Assembly (NCBI GenBank): GCA_029168955.1
Contig: JAPDOI010000155.1
Coordinates: 186,001 to 250,000, forward strand
Length of the DNA: 64,000 nucleotides
Reading direction: 5' to 3'
Origin: Aplectana chamaeleonis
Taxonomy: Eukaryota; Nematoda; Chromadorea; Rhabditida; Cosmocercidae
In this document: piece by piece, positions 23,220-34,732 of the stretch
How the letters are laid out: the number at the start of each line of letters is the position of its first letter
Numbering within the stretch: the first letter of the stretch is position 1
Program-made: the position numbers and the translations under genes
Notes under the pieces: model-generated
The model's database searches: none
What the model saw: only the letters and a program-made list of their open reading frames with translations
What the model was told of the DNA's origin: nothing

Positions 23220-23652
23220 AGCGATTAAAACAACTTTTGAGCTCTCTTCATAAGAATGTAGATTTGGCTACCACAAAAGCAAAAATAAGTGAAAAAACCC
23301 AGAAATTCGCGTGGAAAACGCTCAAAAACAAAGAATAACGGCTAATTACCGGCGTCGGCCGGCCCCCTAATTAACGCGATTTTCTTCAATGCTTGGTTAC
23401 ACGACATTTATTTTGCTGTTAAAGTGATCAGTAGTCTCCAGAAATGTTCAGAAATTACTTCAGAAGCAAAATAAAAGTTGACAAAGCAGGCTTTTTCCCA
23501 AATCTCGGTAATTGGGGGCGGGAGGACACCAAGCCATAACTTGCTCCTTAGCGTTTTTTCTCCAATTTTTTACTTATTTTCACTTTTGTGACGGCCAGAT
23601 CTACCATTTCATGGGTATAGCACAACAACCGATTTCATGGAGAACCCTGCCT
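23220..23652. mobile_element. TTAA-target MITE, family T2, copy 2 (inside RTE LINE)
   Basis: A 433-bp T2 copy with ends AGGTAGGGTTAGCGAT and a complement ending GAACCCTGCCT, flanked by TTAA and TCAA. About 80 bp of RTE coding sequence separates it from the preceding T1 copy. It is inverted relative to 9681-10123. Confidence 0.88.
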
Positions 23653-24297
23653 TCAAGGAGTCGTTGCAAGCGTACAGAAGAACGAAGTGGCTGGAAGCGG
23701 CTGAAAAACGGATCAGTATAAAGCTCTGCGAGCGCGATCTCAGTGACAAGAAAGCTGTTGTATGTGCCCTCACGGACAGAAATGGAGTAGTGCAGACATC
23801 TCGGAGGATCACGAAAGACCTCACACAAGAGTTCTACTCGGATCTCTTCCGCTCATCCACACCTGTTCCAGGATCTGCAACGACACCAGATGAAGACCCT
23901 CCTGCCATCCTGGAATCGGAAGTTGCTGGTGCCATCAGAAGCATGAAGAAGAGCACTGCCCCCGGTCCCGACAACAATTGGCGGACCTTCTTCGCGCAAA
24001 AGGTAGCGCTCTCCACTCTCTTCTCGCTAGGCATTTCAGCCACTACCTACGTCTTGGGTAAACTCCAGATTCATGGAGAGAATCGAAGACGGCGCTGCTA
24101 TTCAAGAAAGGAGCACGGTAGGATATTGCCAATTACCGACCCATCAATCTTCTCTCATTTGTATTCAAGACCTTCACCAAGATTCTCCTCAAGCGTATGG
24201 AACGAATCTCGGACCACTATCAGCCAGTGGAGCACGCTGGTTTCCGCAAAAACTTTCCCGGTATGGACCATATGCAAGCTGTCACTGAACTCCTCTG

Positions 24298-24712
24298 AGA
24301 ATTTTGGCCGAGAAATAGCCGCGAAATGCCTGCTTGCCGCGTAATAGCCGCGAAATAGCCGCAAATAAATGCTCGCCGCGAAATAGCCGAGAAATAGCCG
24401 CTAAATAATGCTCGCAGCGAAAAAGCCGCCAATTAGTTCTCGCCGCGATATAGCCGAGAAATAATGCTTTCCAGGCAGATATACGGCGCATTCCAGAGAC
24501 ATGATTCAGATGTCAGCACCTCCGTCGGTTCAGTTACCCAAGTTGAGTCGTTCAGCCTCTGGAGGTCCCGCCTAACCGGTGGTGGCCCCAGGTGGATTGG
24601 CGAACAGGCGACGGTCTTGGTTACTTTTGTTTACTTCTAGTTATTTCTCGAATATATTTCGGCTATTTCTAGGCTACTTCTTGTCCGTTCCGTGTGAAGC
24701 CGAGAAATAGCT
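24298..24712 (+). repeat. GAAATAGCCGC minisatellite insertion inside the RTE RT domain
   Basis: The sequence starts with irregular tandem copies of GAAATAGCCGCGAAAT or CGAGAAATAGCC (24305-24470), passes through a unique stretch, and ends with complementary TATTTCTCG and GCTATTTC words and a final GCCGAGAAATAG. It splits the RT between its fingers and the segment before the catalytic FADD. Its class is unknown. Confidence 0.65.
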
Positions 24713-25680
24713 TATGTTCTCTTACTCGAACAGTGTTTTACGGATACTTCTACAACTATTCAACTGTTCAAACGATAGTTGAAGATTCCAATAAAGAAGG
24801 AGTACGGCAGGGAGAAACCATCTTGCCCAAGTTATTAACGGCTGCGCTTCGAGACACCATGGTAGACTTGCAGTGAGACGACAGAGGCTGCTTCATCGAT
24901 AGTAAAAAGATAAATAATATACGCTTTGCCGACGATATCGTTTTGATTTCTGACAGTACGGCTGAAATTGGGACGATGGTCAACGAACTCAATGCAGCTG
25001 GTAGAAGGATTGATTTGCAGATGAATATGTCTAAAACGAAGGTGATGGTGAATCAGTGGTGCGATAGTGGGACAGTGAAGCTGATTGGAGTCGCTCTTCA
25101 GAAAGTGGAGTCAGACGTATATTTGGAAAGAGAGCTGAACATGCTGAACAACATCGTCCTCGAAATATCACGGAGGAGACGCGGTGCGTGGGCAGCTTTC
25201 GGATCAATTCGGGAAGTGAACGAACAGGTTGTGGATCCAGATTTAAGGGCTCTATCTTCGACGCTGCTGTTTTGCCTGCTATGTGCTACGCGACGGAAAC
25301 CTGGCCTGAGAACAAGACTATTTCCAATGCCATGCAAACAACACACCGTGCTCTGGAGAGGTGTCTTCTGAAGACGAGTCGACGCCAGCAATGGCAACAA
25401 GGCATACGAAGTATAGAAATGAGGCAGAAGTCGCGTTTGAAGTACATGGCGAAGTCGAAGCAACCGATGATAGATGGAGCCTTCGAGTTATAGAGCGGCT
25501 CTCAAGAATAAAAAGAGGCTGCTGGGACGATCTCCATCAAGATAGTCTGACTCGATCTCGAAACATTTCAGAGATCGTGGTCAGTCTTGCTGGATGCAAG
25601 TGGCCAGAAATCGCGCAGAATGGAAGATTTGTGGTCCGCGCTGAGAAGATCGCCAGCTGATTGGATCCTCAAAGTAAAGT

Positions 25681-26440
25681 AGGTATGTGGACGGCGCGGG
25701 ACGGGGTAGGATTACTAGAGACGGCACAGTTCGGCCTTCGGCGAGCTATGACGAGGACCTTAAAAAGATCATAATTAGGTCACTTTGAAAAAATCTTTCT
25801 GCTTAGCTACGAACGAAGGTATGAACTAACTATGTCGAGGACTTTGGGAAATAAGTAAATGAGTCTCAGATTAGGGATCGGCACCTCGAACAACGATGCC
25901 CTTTTTTAAAGTTCAGGTCAGATTCGGAACGCACAGGATCGAGAGGAAGCATTTCCTTCCTTCCAGGTTCATACTTCTCGCGAACAACGATAGCGACGGT
26001 GCGTTCCAGACACATTTATTTACGGTCGATATTTGTGATAAATATATGGTCGCGTGGCTCTTCGCTGAAAGTGTGATCCTGGCCTTAGAGACTTACAAGC
26101 TAGCGGTAGGAGAAAAAAATTGAATGAGCGTTTGAAAAACAAGCTAGCGGTAGGAGAAAAAATTGAATGAGCGTTTGAAAATGTTTTCCACGATTAGTAC
26201 CCCCTACATTGGATCGCGTCCGCACAGCAAGTTGAAAAATTCTCGTAGCTCCCAAGAACTCGATTTTCAAAAGGATGGTCCATCGGTGGTGTCAGTATCA
26301 AGCGATCCAAGGTGGCAGTCAGCTAATGACCCATCATACGATTGAATGAGCAAAGGTGCTGAATACAAAAAAGTAATCTGATTTCAGTCTTTCAGGAGAT
26401 CAAGGTAGTTTGCGGCATCCCCACCGTAGTAGGTCGACAT
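25681..26440. other. No gene seen; one short direct duplication
   Basis: About 43 bp containing AAGCTAGCGGTAGGAGAAAA followed by TTGAATGAGCGTTTGAAAA occur twice in a row at 26096-26183. No gene is supportable. Confidence 0.45.
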
Positions 26441-26444
26441 TTAA

Positions 26445-26930
26445 AGGCAGTGTTCACGATTATAAATGTGTTTCTGTTACCACTGGGAATGGGTAGTGGA
26501 GGAGCACACTGTAACGTTGACATCGAAATAACGCATGAAAACGAGCCAGGAAAAGCTCCAGAAAAGCCCAAAGTTGCCACTTTAAGCGCAAGGCAAACCC
26601 CAAAAGCGCAACACACGCCCACCGACGTGAACCAATGAATGCTTGAGATCGTGAAACGAGCGAGGATTTCCAATCATTAGCCCCGTTCTTCCCTTCATTC
26701 TCAACTTCTCTCTTTACTCAGGTCAGCTCGCATACATCGGCTGCAAAAGACGGAAGTTACAAGCCTCGGACAACTCGTCCACCATGTTTCCTTAGCTCAA
26801 TCCTTGAGGGACCATAACTCCGTTCCCAGAAGGTCTTGTACGATTTCAGAGACATCATTGGAATCAGTGTGGAAAAGTTTTCGAGATAGGCGGGGAAACA
26901 GAAAAACGATTTTTATCGTGAACACTGCCT
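26445..26930. mobile_element. TTAA-target MITE, family T1, copy 3
   Basis: A 486-bp T1 copy with exact TTAA on both sides (26441-26444, 26931-26934) and termini AGGCAGTGTTCACGAT / ATCGTGAACACTGCCT. This is the cleanest target duplication of the family in the window. Confidence 0.93.
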
Positions 26931-26934
26931 TTAA

Positions 26935-28012
26935 GGGTTTGCTGGAACTCCGCGAAGAAGTTTTTGTCAAGGTGATGGTAGCGAATTCAATATATTTCTT
27001 TCTAATTTGGGAAAATTGCGGTAAATTACTTAGTCTAGTGTCACTCGGTCCCCGTAACCTGCCATACTTTTTCGAACATAGGGAGACAGACTCTGGATTT
27101 GAGGTCATCATCATTAGGAAACTATTTGGGCTGAGCTACAATCAAAGCGGGATCTTTGATCGAACTACCTAGCATAAACTTCCCTAAAACTGAAGACTTC
27201 CCTCGGGTTTATGTTCAGCATTGCATCACCCCCCACCCCTCCAGACTAGTCTCTGAAATACGGAAGGAACAGTGGCATGAGAGTGCAAGAAACATGGTGA
27301 GGAAAAAGCTGGAAATGTAAGCAGTAGACGCACCCTATTTTACGACATCCATCTTCGAAATCTCTCGTGGAAATCGGACTCAATCGTCTAGATCAGTAAT
27401 GTTCTTCTTTGTTGCTATTGGGATCGACTCCGATTAACGTTCTTTGGCCTCAAGAAGGAGCTGCTTGGCGGTGATCCGCATAGGTGCCGCAGCCTGCAAA
27501 AAAGCTATTTGTTAAAAAAAGTCATCGGGCCTATAACGTCACTCAGTTCTACAAGAATCGGTTACGAAAGACTTCTGAATTCAAGATGCAAAGAAATTAT
27601 GAAGTAAGGTAAAGGAATACTGCAACAACGAGTGAGAGTATTGAGCCTCGGGAGCTCGTTTTGCTGCTAAACAAGTCATACGTATCGACCAAACGTTATC
27701 AGACAGGTAATTGCAGGTATACATGTTTTATCCCTTCGGCAGTCATGTTTTAGCGTTCAAATGTAGAACAAGAAAAGCTGCAGAGGGAGACATAAAGCAG
27801 CGGCAGTGCAGCGGAAGCATTTTCACCATCGCGCTGTCGATTTACAGAAGCTAGGGTGCAACTAGTCCGCCTTGTTGTTCGTAACGAGTGAGTCCAAAGT
27901 TTGGGGAACAGTTAATCAATATGCTGCTCGAAAGTGATCCGTGCATCAGGCCGGTTTAATGCCCACAGTGATTTGTTCGTGGTTTTTTCGCGGATCCCAA
28001 CTCAGGCCGGTG
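26935..28012. other. No gene seen
   Basis: No gene, long repeat or RNA gene supported. Open frames are short and without domains. Confidence 0.4.
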
Positions 28013-28656
28013 TAGTACCAGAAAATTACCAGAATTTTCCCAGGGATCAGTGGTAAATGTACAATTACCACCCGATTACGGACATTTTACCAGAGATTTT
28101 ACCCTAATCTCTGTTGTTGACAAATTCTGCCAGATTACGAGAAAGCTACCACTCAATTTCTCCTTGATTTTCCGGAATCCGCCCGTATTCTGTCAGAAAA
28201 ATGGCGATTTCTGACAGAATGCGAAATACGGCTTTAGCTTCCGAATTGGCGGTTTTGGGGTAAGTAAGGATGAGTTCTACATCAAGACTCTTTCGAGACT
28301 CAGGAAGAATGGTGGGGCGCGGCTTACACTCTAGGAAACTCTTGAGCGAAACGGTTGGGGAATACGAGTGAACGCGAAAGTATCTCAGTGATCCGTATAG
28401 CGCGTGGTGTGCCTGACCAAAGTACGCGTACGCAAGTGCGCTCTCCTCCCCTTCACGCACGTGCGCACGCAAGCGCGTGCACACCTATATGTATGCGTCC
28501 TCACGCGCAAATGCACGCGCTCTCAGAGACTGACATTTACGCACGCTCATTCGAACACGCTGTATAAGAGTGTATACGTGCTCATACTCTCCAGTTCGTA
28601 GTCAATTTTACTCGGGCCCGTTACGAGCGTGTGATCGCGTATGATGCTTTTCCTTA

Positions 28657-28682
28657 TTCCTCACACCACAGGGTGTGAGGAA
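28657..28682. repeat. Perfect hairpin
   Basis: TTCCTCACACC and GGTGTGAGGAA flank a 4-base loop, an 11-bp stem inside the CAGGCCGG element. Confidence 0.8.
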
Positions 28683-28734
28683 ATCTTGGCAAAATCTTGG
28701 TAGATGAATTTAATAGATGAATCTTGGTTGCTCA

Positions 28735-28752
28735 CCCCCTGAATTCAGGGGG
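28735..28752. repeat. Perfect 18-bp palindrome
   Basis: CCCCCTGAATTCAGGGGG has no spacer. It lies 52 bp beyond the preceding hairpin. Confidence 0.85.
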
Positions 28753-29694
28753 CTCAGGAACTCAGGGCGACGGCCGGCGTCCCACATCTCGAGGGTGCCG
28801 CCAGCGGCGAACCAGGCTGCATGCGACGGGGTGGTCGTCTCGCGGCGCCAGAATGTGAGGAGGGCGGGCAGATCCGTGAGAAAGGCTGTCACACCTATTG
28901 GTTGAGGTCAATTTTGGAATCATTAACGCTACCCGGCCCTTTCCACTGATCTGCCCACCCTTCTCACTGTCTGGCGCCTCAAGACGACCACCTTATGCGA
29001 TGCACACGCTGCGCGGATATCGGCTCGCCCGCGAGCCACAAAACACGCCACGCCATCTTCATTTCGGCCGGTTGGAAAGACAATTGATAATGGTCACGAA
29101 TGATCACGTCGTAACGGGCTTATCACGTGCACAGCCGGTATAAAAGGTGCCTCATCTCACTAGAGTACTCATTCGAATGCCGGCCCTGGAAGGTGACTTC
29201 GAGTCACTCTCCGGAGGCCAGCATATTTTTGACTGCTGAGGGAATAGGGGTATCCCCGCGGCTGGGGGAGGGGCGGCTTTCGCCGCGATCCGCGGGGAGG
29301 GTGGTTCTTCACCGCAGACTGCGGCGGAACGCGTAGTCTGGCAGAATTTTCCGTACTGTCCTGACCAGAATACGGAAAAATTCTGACAGATTTCGGAAAA
29401 TTTCTGACAGATTTCGGAAAAATTCTGACAGATTTCGGAAAAATTCTGCCGGAAAACGAGAGAATTCTGCCAGAAAACGGTAAAATTACCACCAGAGGAG
29501 GGCAAAATCGTTCCGTAATCTGGCAGAATTTTCCCGTAATCTGTCAGAATTTTCCCGTATTACTCCGGCCTGAGAATGTAGTTCGGAGTTTGTCCGTTCA
29601 CAAAACTTCTTGTTGATTACTTGTTCGTGCCCGTATCCGAGACACTTTTTCGAACATCGTCACTCGTTAATTGTCCGCGCGCCATAGTCACCAC

Positions 29695-29998
29695 CAGGGA
29701 TGAGCGGAACAAAAATATGAAATTTCGGAAATCGGTTTTCGGGTTTCGGAACTAAAATTTTTTTATCGGGTTTCGGAAATCGGGTGCGAAACTCCTGAAA
29801 ATGCGCGGAAATGCGGGTTTCGGAACGCGAAACGCGGAAAAAATCAGAAATTATCTGATATTTTTTCCTCCCAGATGACCCGATATTTTCGCATTCCGCA
29901 GCGTTTTTTGCGGTTTTCGGAATGCGGAACGCGGAATGCCAAAAATGCGCGAAACTGCGGTTTTCGGAACGCGAAACGCGGAACTCCGCTCATCCCTG
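29695..29998. mobile_element. hAT-type MITE with 8-bp target duplication
   Basis: 304 bp with ends CAGGGATGAGCGGA and TCCGCTCATCCCTG. GTCACCAC is directly duplicated on both sides (29687-29694 and 29999-30006). CAGGGATG-type termini with 8-bp duplications define hAT elements. The interior is made of TTTCGGAA and GCGGAA words and is non-coding. Confidence 0.93.
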
Positions 29999-30146
29999 GT
30001 CACCACCAACAACTTATGTTTGAATTAAGTAGTTGAACCGTACGTTGTTCACGCGAAAATATATTGTTTTACAATTGTTCGCGGTGTTTTATGTCCTTCT
30101 CAAATTGTTCACAAAGTTTGAGATGAAGTCTTAATTTGCCGCGCTA

Positions 30147-30176
30147 AATTTCATTTCATTTCATTTCATTTCATTT
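30147..30176 (-). repeat. (CATTT)n tract, possible 3' end of a truncated LINE or SINE
   Basis: Read on the minus strand this is GTAATAAATG followed by GAAAT repeats, the same layout as the 3' tail of the LINE at 12656. The upstream side, 30177 to about 30500, could be the 3' part of a truncated element, but no coding remnant was recognised. Confidence 0.4.
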
Positions 30177-30518
30177 ATTACACCGAAACCCGTGCGAATC
30201 ATAGCAACACAAAACAAAAAAAAACGATCCGCCACCTTTAACGAGGGATGAAAAGAGACAAGAATATGTGATAAATAGCAACTGCAAAACGTACGACCCA
30301 TCGAAGTATGAGACTCTATAAAATATCGCTCTTGGGACAACAGAAAGTGGTGAGACCTAGCCTATCATTTCTGGCCGGATGATCTACGTTACGAAACGCA
30401 TGAATCCAAATTCACTGTATGGGGGAATTCGCCGCTAGGATAGGCGAGAATAGGGAATATCTCATGAAAATGGGGAGAACTTGAAGCGAGAAAACGTTAG
30501 GTTTACTGCGAGCATGAG

Positions 30519-31247
<729 letters not shown>

Positions 31248-33970
31248 TTAACTACAAGCTAGTTTACCTAAACTGGTAAGGATATTTACCAAGTCACGAG
31301 TATTGCTATAAGGTAATCCAAATTTATGAAATAAGTTATTTCTAACAATGCATTTGAAAATCGACTTAAAAATAGTATTTTCTGTATAACCTAGGTCAAA
31401 CAACTCATTAATCAAGATACTAATCCTATTAGTAAACTTGACTCTGTTAGAAAACAAGTTCTAGAAATTCTCAAAGTTTCAGTGTAAATGATAGATTCTT
31501 TCAACTGTTTTGAAATCACAGAACTATTATGGGGAACCTATGTACCCTAAAGTTGAAAAGTTCGGTTTTATTAAATAACTTGGTAATAATCTTATTTTCT
31601 TTAATTAGAATATCCAAGTCTAGGTACTACAGCAATTACTAGGGCAGGAATGAGTAGTATCAAAATGCATAACATCATTGTAAGTGGTTTTCAAAAACTG
31701 TGGACAAAATTTTCTTCATAATTATGTATGATCAAAGATCATCCATGTATCTAAAAGGCTTGAAAATTTTATTTTTAGATTTTTTCCAATTTTAGAATAG
31801 TTGTATTCAGAGTAGCATAAGGTGAGGTCTGCAATAATTGGACTAGCATTTCCACCCTGTGGTACTCCTTTAACTTGTTTAAAAATAGAATTGCCTGTTC
31901 TACAAAGCTGTTATCCAGAAGAAAATTCAAAGGTAAACAACATCCTGTATTTGATAATACCTAAAGTTAGTTAAATTAGTCTCATCAGAATAGAAACTGT
32001 GATAACCATTAGTGGCTATGTATTTTTGTTAGCATTTCTGGAAACAAATTTCAAGAATAGCTGAGATATTTCTAATAATAAAGCTATGAGGAATGTTAGT
32101 GAACATATTAGTGAAATCAGCTGAATATACTTTGATGTTACTATACTCTAAGCAAAAAGTTGTTGTGAAATATCAATATTGTCGATAGACCAGAAATTAG
32201 AAAAGCAATTAGTATTATTAAATACCATTTTACTATAGTTTTCGGAAATGTTTTTGAAAAAGGTAAGAATGTTTTGATTTCTATGGCTAGGCTTTGATGG
32301 AGCTACAAAATGCTCCCACAAATGAAGCGGAATTTAATAGGGTTTTTATGTAACTTAGGTAAGCAGTAAATTATAGGTATATCGCCTTTTTCAACAACTG
32401 GTAAGTTATTAGCAAGGAGAAATTTTTCATGTTTTTAATGATATCCGTAGTGTCACTAATATCAGTTCGTTCATAAATTTCATTTGAAGTATTCCCGCTA
32501 GATGATGTACCCATTTCCGATAAAATTGTTTTTATATACAATTTTTTACAAATGATTCCATTATTGTTACTTGCTTTTTCCAAAGGGCAAATAACAAAGT
32601 TGTCCTGAATATGTGTCAATGTTGTTTTGAAATTAACCATTAAATCATCATAGGCATGACTATTGAAAATTAAAGGTTTAATCTTCTTTTTAAGAAGTTG
32701 GGTATAGGATTTTTCGAGATCTCTCACCTTAGAGGTACTAAGTTTATATCTAGTTTTAATTTTATAAATAACGTGCTCAATAAAATTGTTCCATATGTGT
32801 TTAACGTCAGTAAATTTGAGTTTAATCTTAGGTCTAAATTTCGTTCCTTTCCTAAGAATCTGTCTGATATCAGATTGGGGAATGATTTCCAAATCTCCTG
32901 TAACAATATGCATGTGGTGAGGATCTTTGAAGCGGTCAAACTGTTTATTTTCACAAATACAAGGAGAGTTAATAATGTGGTTGATTTCAGAAGTAGATAT
33001 AGTTTTTAGGAATCAGTTATAATTAAATATTAATTTAGAAATAGGTTGATTATAGGAGTAAATTACTCTGAATGGGGTGTATTTAATATTAGTGTTCCTA
33101 TCAAGGAATCTTTTAAGAAGTTTATGGTTAAGAAGTCTATTAATATTAATATTGTTAAGAATTTCATTGTAGAAAGGAAATTTGATGTTTATATACTGGG
33201 TACTATTTCTATCACTTCTATATTGAGTTTTACCAAAATAATATGGACAAAGAGAAGTAAGTAAAAGGAGTCTTTTTTCTTTCGAAAGGTTTAATGGTAA
33301 CTTTTGTTTGAGAATTATGTCAATTAAAATATCCCGGAATTTATCAGTTTTACATTTGAGTTCACGAAACAATTTGTAATCATTATTTTCTATTAACAAG
33401 CGGGAGATGGTGTTCAAAACACTGTATGAATCAAATTTGGTTTCAGATTTTTTCTTTTTAGTGTTACCTCTATTAAAACGTTGTTTAATAATTTTAAGGT
33501 TGAAGAAAGGGTGATTAGGTTTATGTAGAAGAGGATTAGGTATATTAGTAATATTCCCGTATCCTTTGATATTGTCGTTAAATCCGAAAGGAAAGGAAGT
33601 CATGAGTAACTTGATCCAAAAAGTTCTTTATTAAGTAGAACTTTTTTATCTTTATTTTCTTCTAAATTATCAAGGATAGTAATCCTAATATTTGCTATAT
33701 TACACCCAGATTCACTAAAATGTCAGTAAAAAATTTTTATCGTCTTTTCCAATATTTCTGAGATGTTCTAACATCCGAGATTTGAGCTCTCAGTGGTAAC
33801 ACCAACATATTGTTTCCGACAATCAAAACATGTTAGGCAGTAGATAACATTTCTAGATTTGCAGTCGGAAAAGGACGCCTTATATGTATTAATACGAAAA
33901 CATGTGGTGCAACTATCTATAATAAAGCTTTGATTCAGTAACTTACAAACGCTACATTTTTATTAGAACA
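31248..33970 (-). pseudogene. Penelope-like retroelement, GIY-YIG endonuclease N-terminal to RT, decayed
   Basis: Read on the minus strand, the order is Cys-rich segment (CSVCK then CTTCFR), GIY-YIG nuclease core (NVIYCLTC then KQYVGVTTES, about 33850-33800), a linker containing SFPFGFNDNIKGYGNITN (33603 to 33550), the RT N-terminal region (HIVTGDLEII, KGTKFRPKI, NFVICPLEKASNN; 32910-32560), and the RT core (CLPKLHKNPIKFRFI near 32360; ADFTNMFTNIPH near 32120; GVPQGGNASPIIADL at 31868-31830; YMDD at 31752-31741). A thumb-like region (LDLDILIKENKIITKL; then FSNRVKFTNRISILINELFD) ends near 31250. Several stops and frameshifts occur, so it is inactive. Classic Penelope carries the nuclease after the RT; a nuclease before it matches the Naiad/Chlamys-type group (from memory). 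The segment is visibly A+T-rich. Confidence 0.85.
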
Positions 33971-34039
33971 ATTAGTACTAGTGTACTCGTTGCCAAAATT
34001 TTGTAGATAGTACCGACCTTCTCTTTTAATTTTGTAAAA

Positions 34040-34731
34040 TAATATTTTTCATAATATTTAGGGAGCTTTGCGTCAGATTGACAGCGCGACCAACTTGACC
34101 CGCAAGATGCGAGTACGCCGGCGAAAACGATCCCAATTTGTTATTTTTGGAAAGTTTTGGCCCGAAATTTTGGACCAGTAGACTGGCTAAGATAGGCCCA
34201 TAGTGTTAGCCAGTGGGGGGTTGCATGAAAATGCTTTGGCTGGGCTGCAGCCAGGGCTTAGCTGAAGCCCTAAAGAGGGCAATCTCTAGCCTCCCGAGGA
34301 CACCCACCCCCACCAAGCTGGGTGCCCTCTTATAAGGGGATCAAAGAGATTGTGTAGAAGGTGGTACTATCTATAGACAGTTAGGAAGGAAATAATTCAA
34401 AGGCTGATAGAAAATCATAAAAGAGGAAATACAGGTGAGTATGTCAAAAGGTTAGTATGTTAAAAAGATTGCAGCGATTCCAAACCAGAAATTATTCTAA
34501 ATTATTGAGAAAATAGAAGAAAGTCTAAGTAATGTTGCTCCAATATATCACATAAGTACTGTATTAAAGGGCGAAAATATGGGTGTTCTAGGCCTAAAAA
34601 TTGTTGGAAGTTAACAATTATATCAGAAGTTCTCTAGATTTCATTGAACCATTCCCTTCATCTTGGTACTAGTGAGAGTTAATCAAATAGTTCTAGCTAT
34701 AGTGATAATCTAAAATATTCAAATATTTCAG
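34040..34731. promoter_or_regulatory. Intergenic region between two divergent units, possible promoter
   Basis: A GC-richer stretch (34060-34340) with TATAAG at 34332 separates the minus-strand Penelope-like element from the plus-strand six-exon gene. A strong CAG/GTGAGT donor at 34434 could end a non-coding 5' exon spliced to 34732; the frame upstream of that donor is closed by a stop within 20 bases. The AAATATTTCAG at 34721-34731 could instead be a spliced-leader acceptor placing the ATG one base downstream. Confidence 0.4.
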
Positions 34732-34732
34732 T

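Larger units (their letters stand above)
21100..25680 (+). pseudogene. RTE-type LINE, broken by four later insertions
   Basis: The plus-strand remnant begins with an AP-endonuclease segment (about 21250-21847: YNCRTCASEANLRTLHLRNL, then LRTEERGNGSIINGY, then VVGDFNAIVGT). It resumes after an insertion with RNENGERPLDFLSACRLFHG and EVDHIM, and after two more insertions with the linker and the start of the RT (KKSTAPGPDN near 23970; NYRPINLLSF in another frame near 24130; HAGFRKNFPGMDHMQAVTEL near 24235). It resumes again near 24720 with GVRQGETILPKLL and the catalytic FADD (RFADDIVLIS near 24925). The C-terminal region reads GSIFDAAVLPAMCYATETWP (about 25230) to a stop near 25660. There are several frameshifts and a stop at 24874. 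Motifs match RTE-clade elements, and this copy is dead. Confidence 0.88.
28013..29572. mobile_element. Non-autonomous DNA element with CAGGCCGG termini and internal minisatellite
   Basis: The ends are inverted: CAGGCCGGTGTAGTACCAGA on the left, and on the right the complement of CAGGCCGGAGTAATACGGGA. Inside each end are repeats of about 22 bp built on TTCTGACAGATTTCGGAAAA, at least four in tandem at 29370-29450, with related copies at 28120-28220. The 1560-bp interior holds two perfect hairpins but no transposase. No matching target duplication is visible (flanks TCCCAACT and AGAATGTA), so the superfamily is unclear; CAGG ends would suit hAT. Confidence 0.7.

Noticed and set aside
33010..33012. 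Treating the UGA in the Penelope-like element as proven selenocysteine
   Set aside because: The copy also has TAG and TAA stops and frameshifts, and no SECIS element was identified, so decay explains it.
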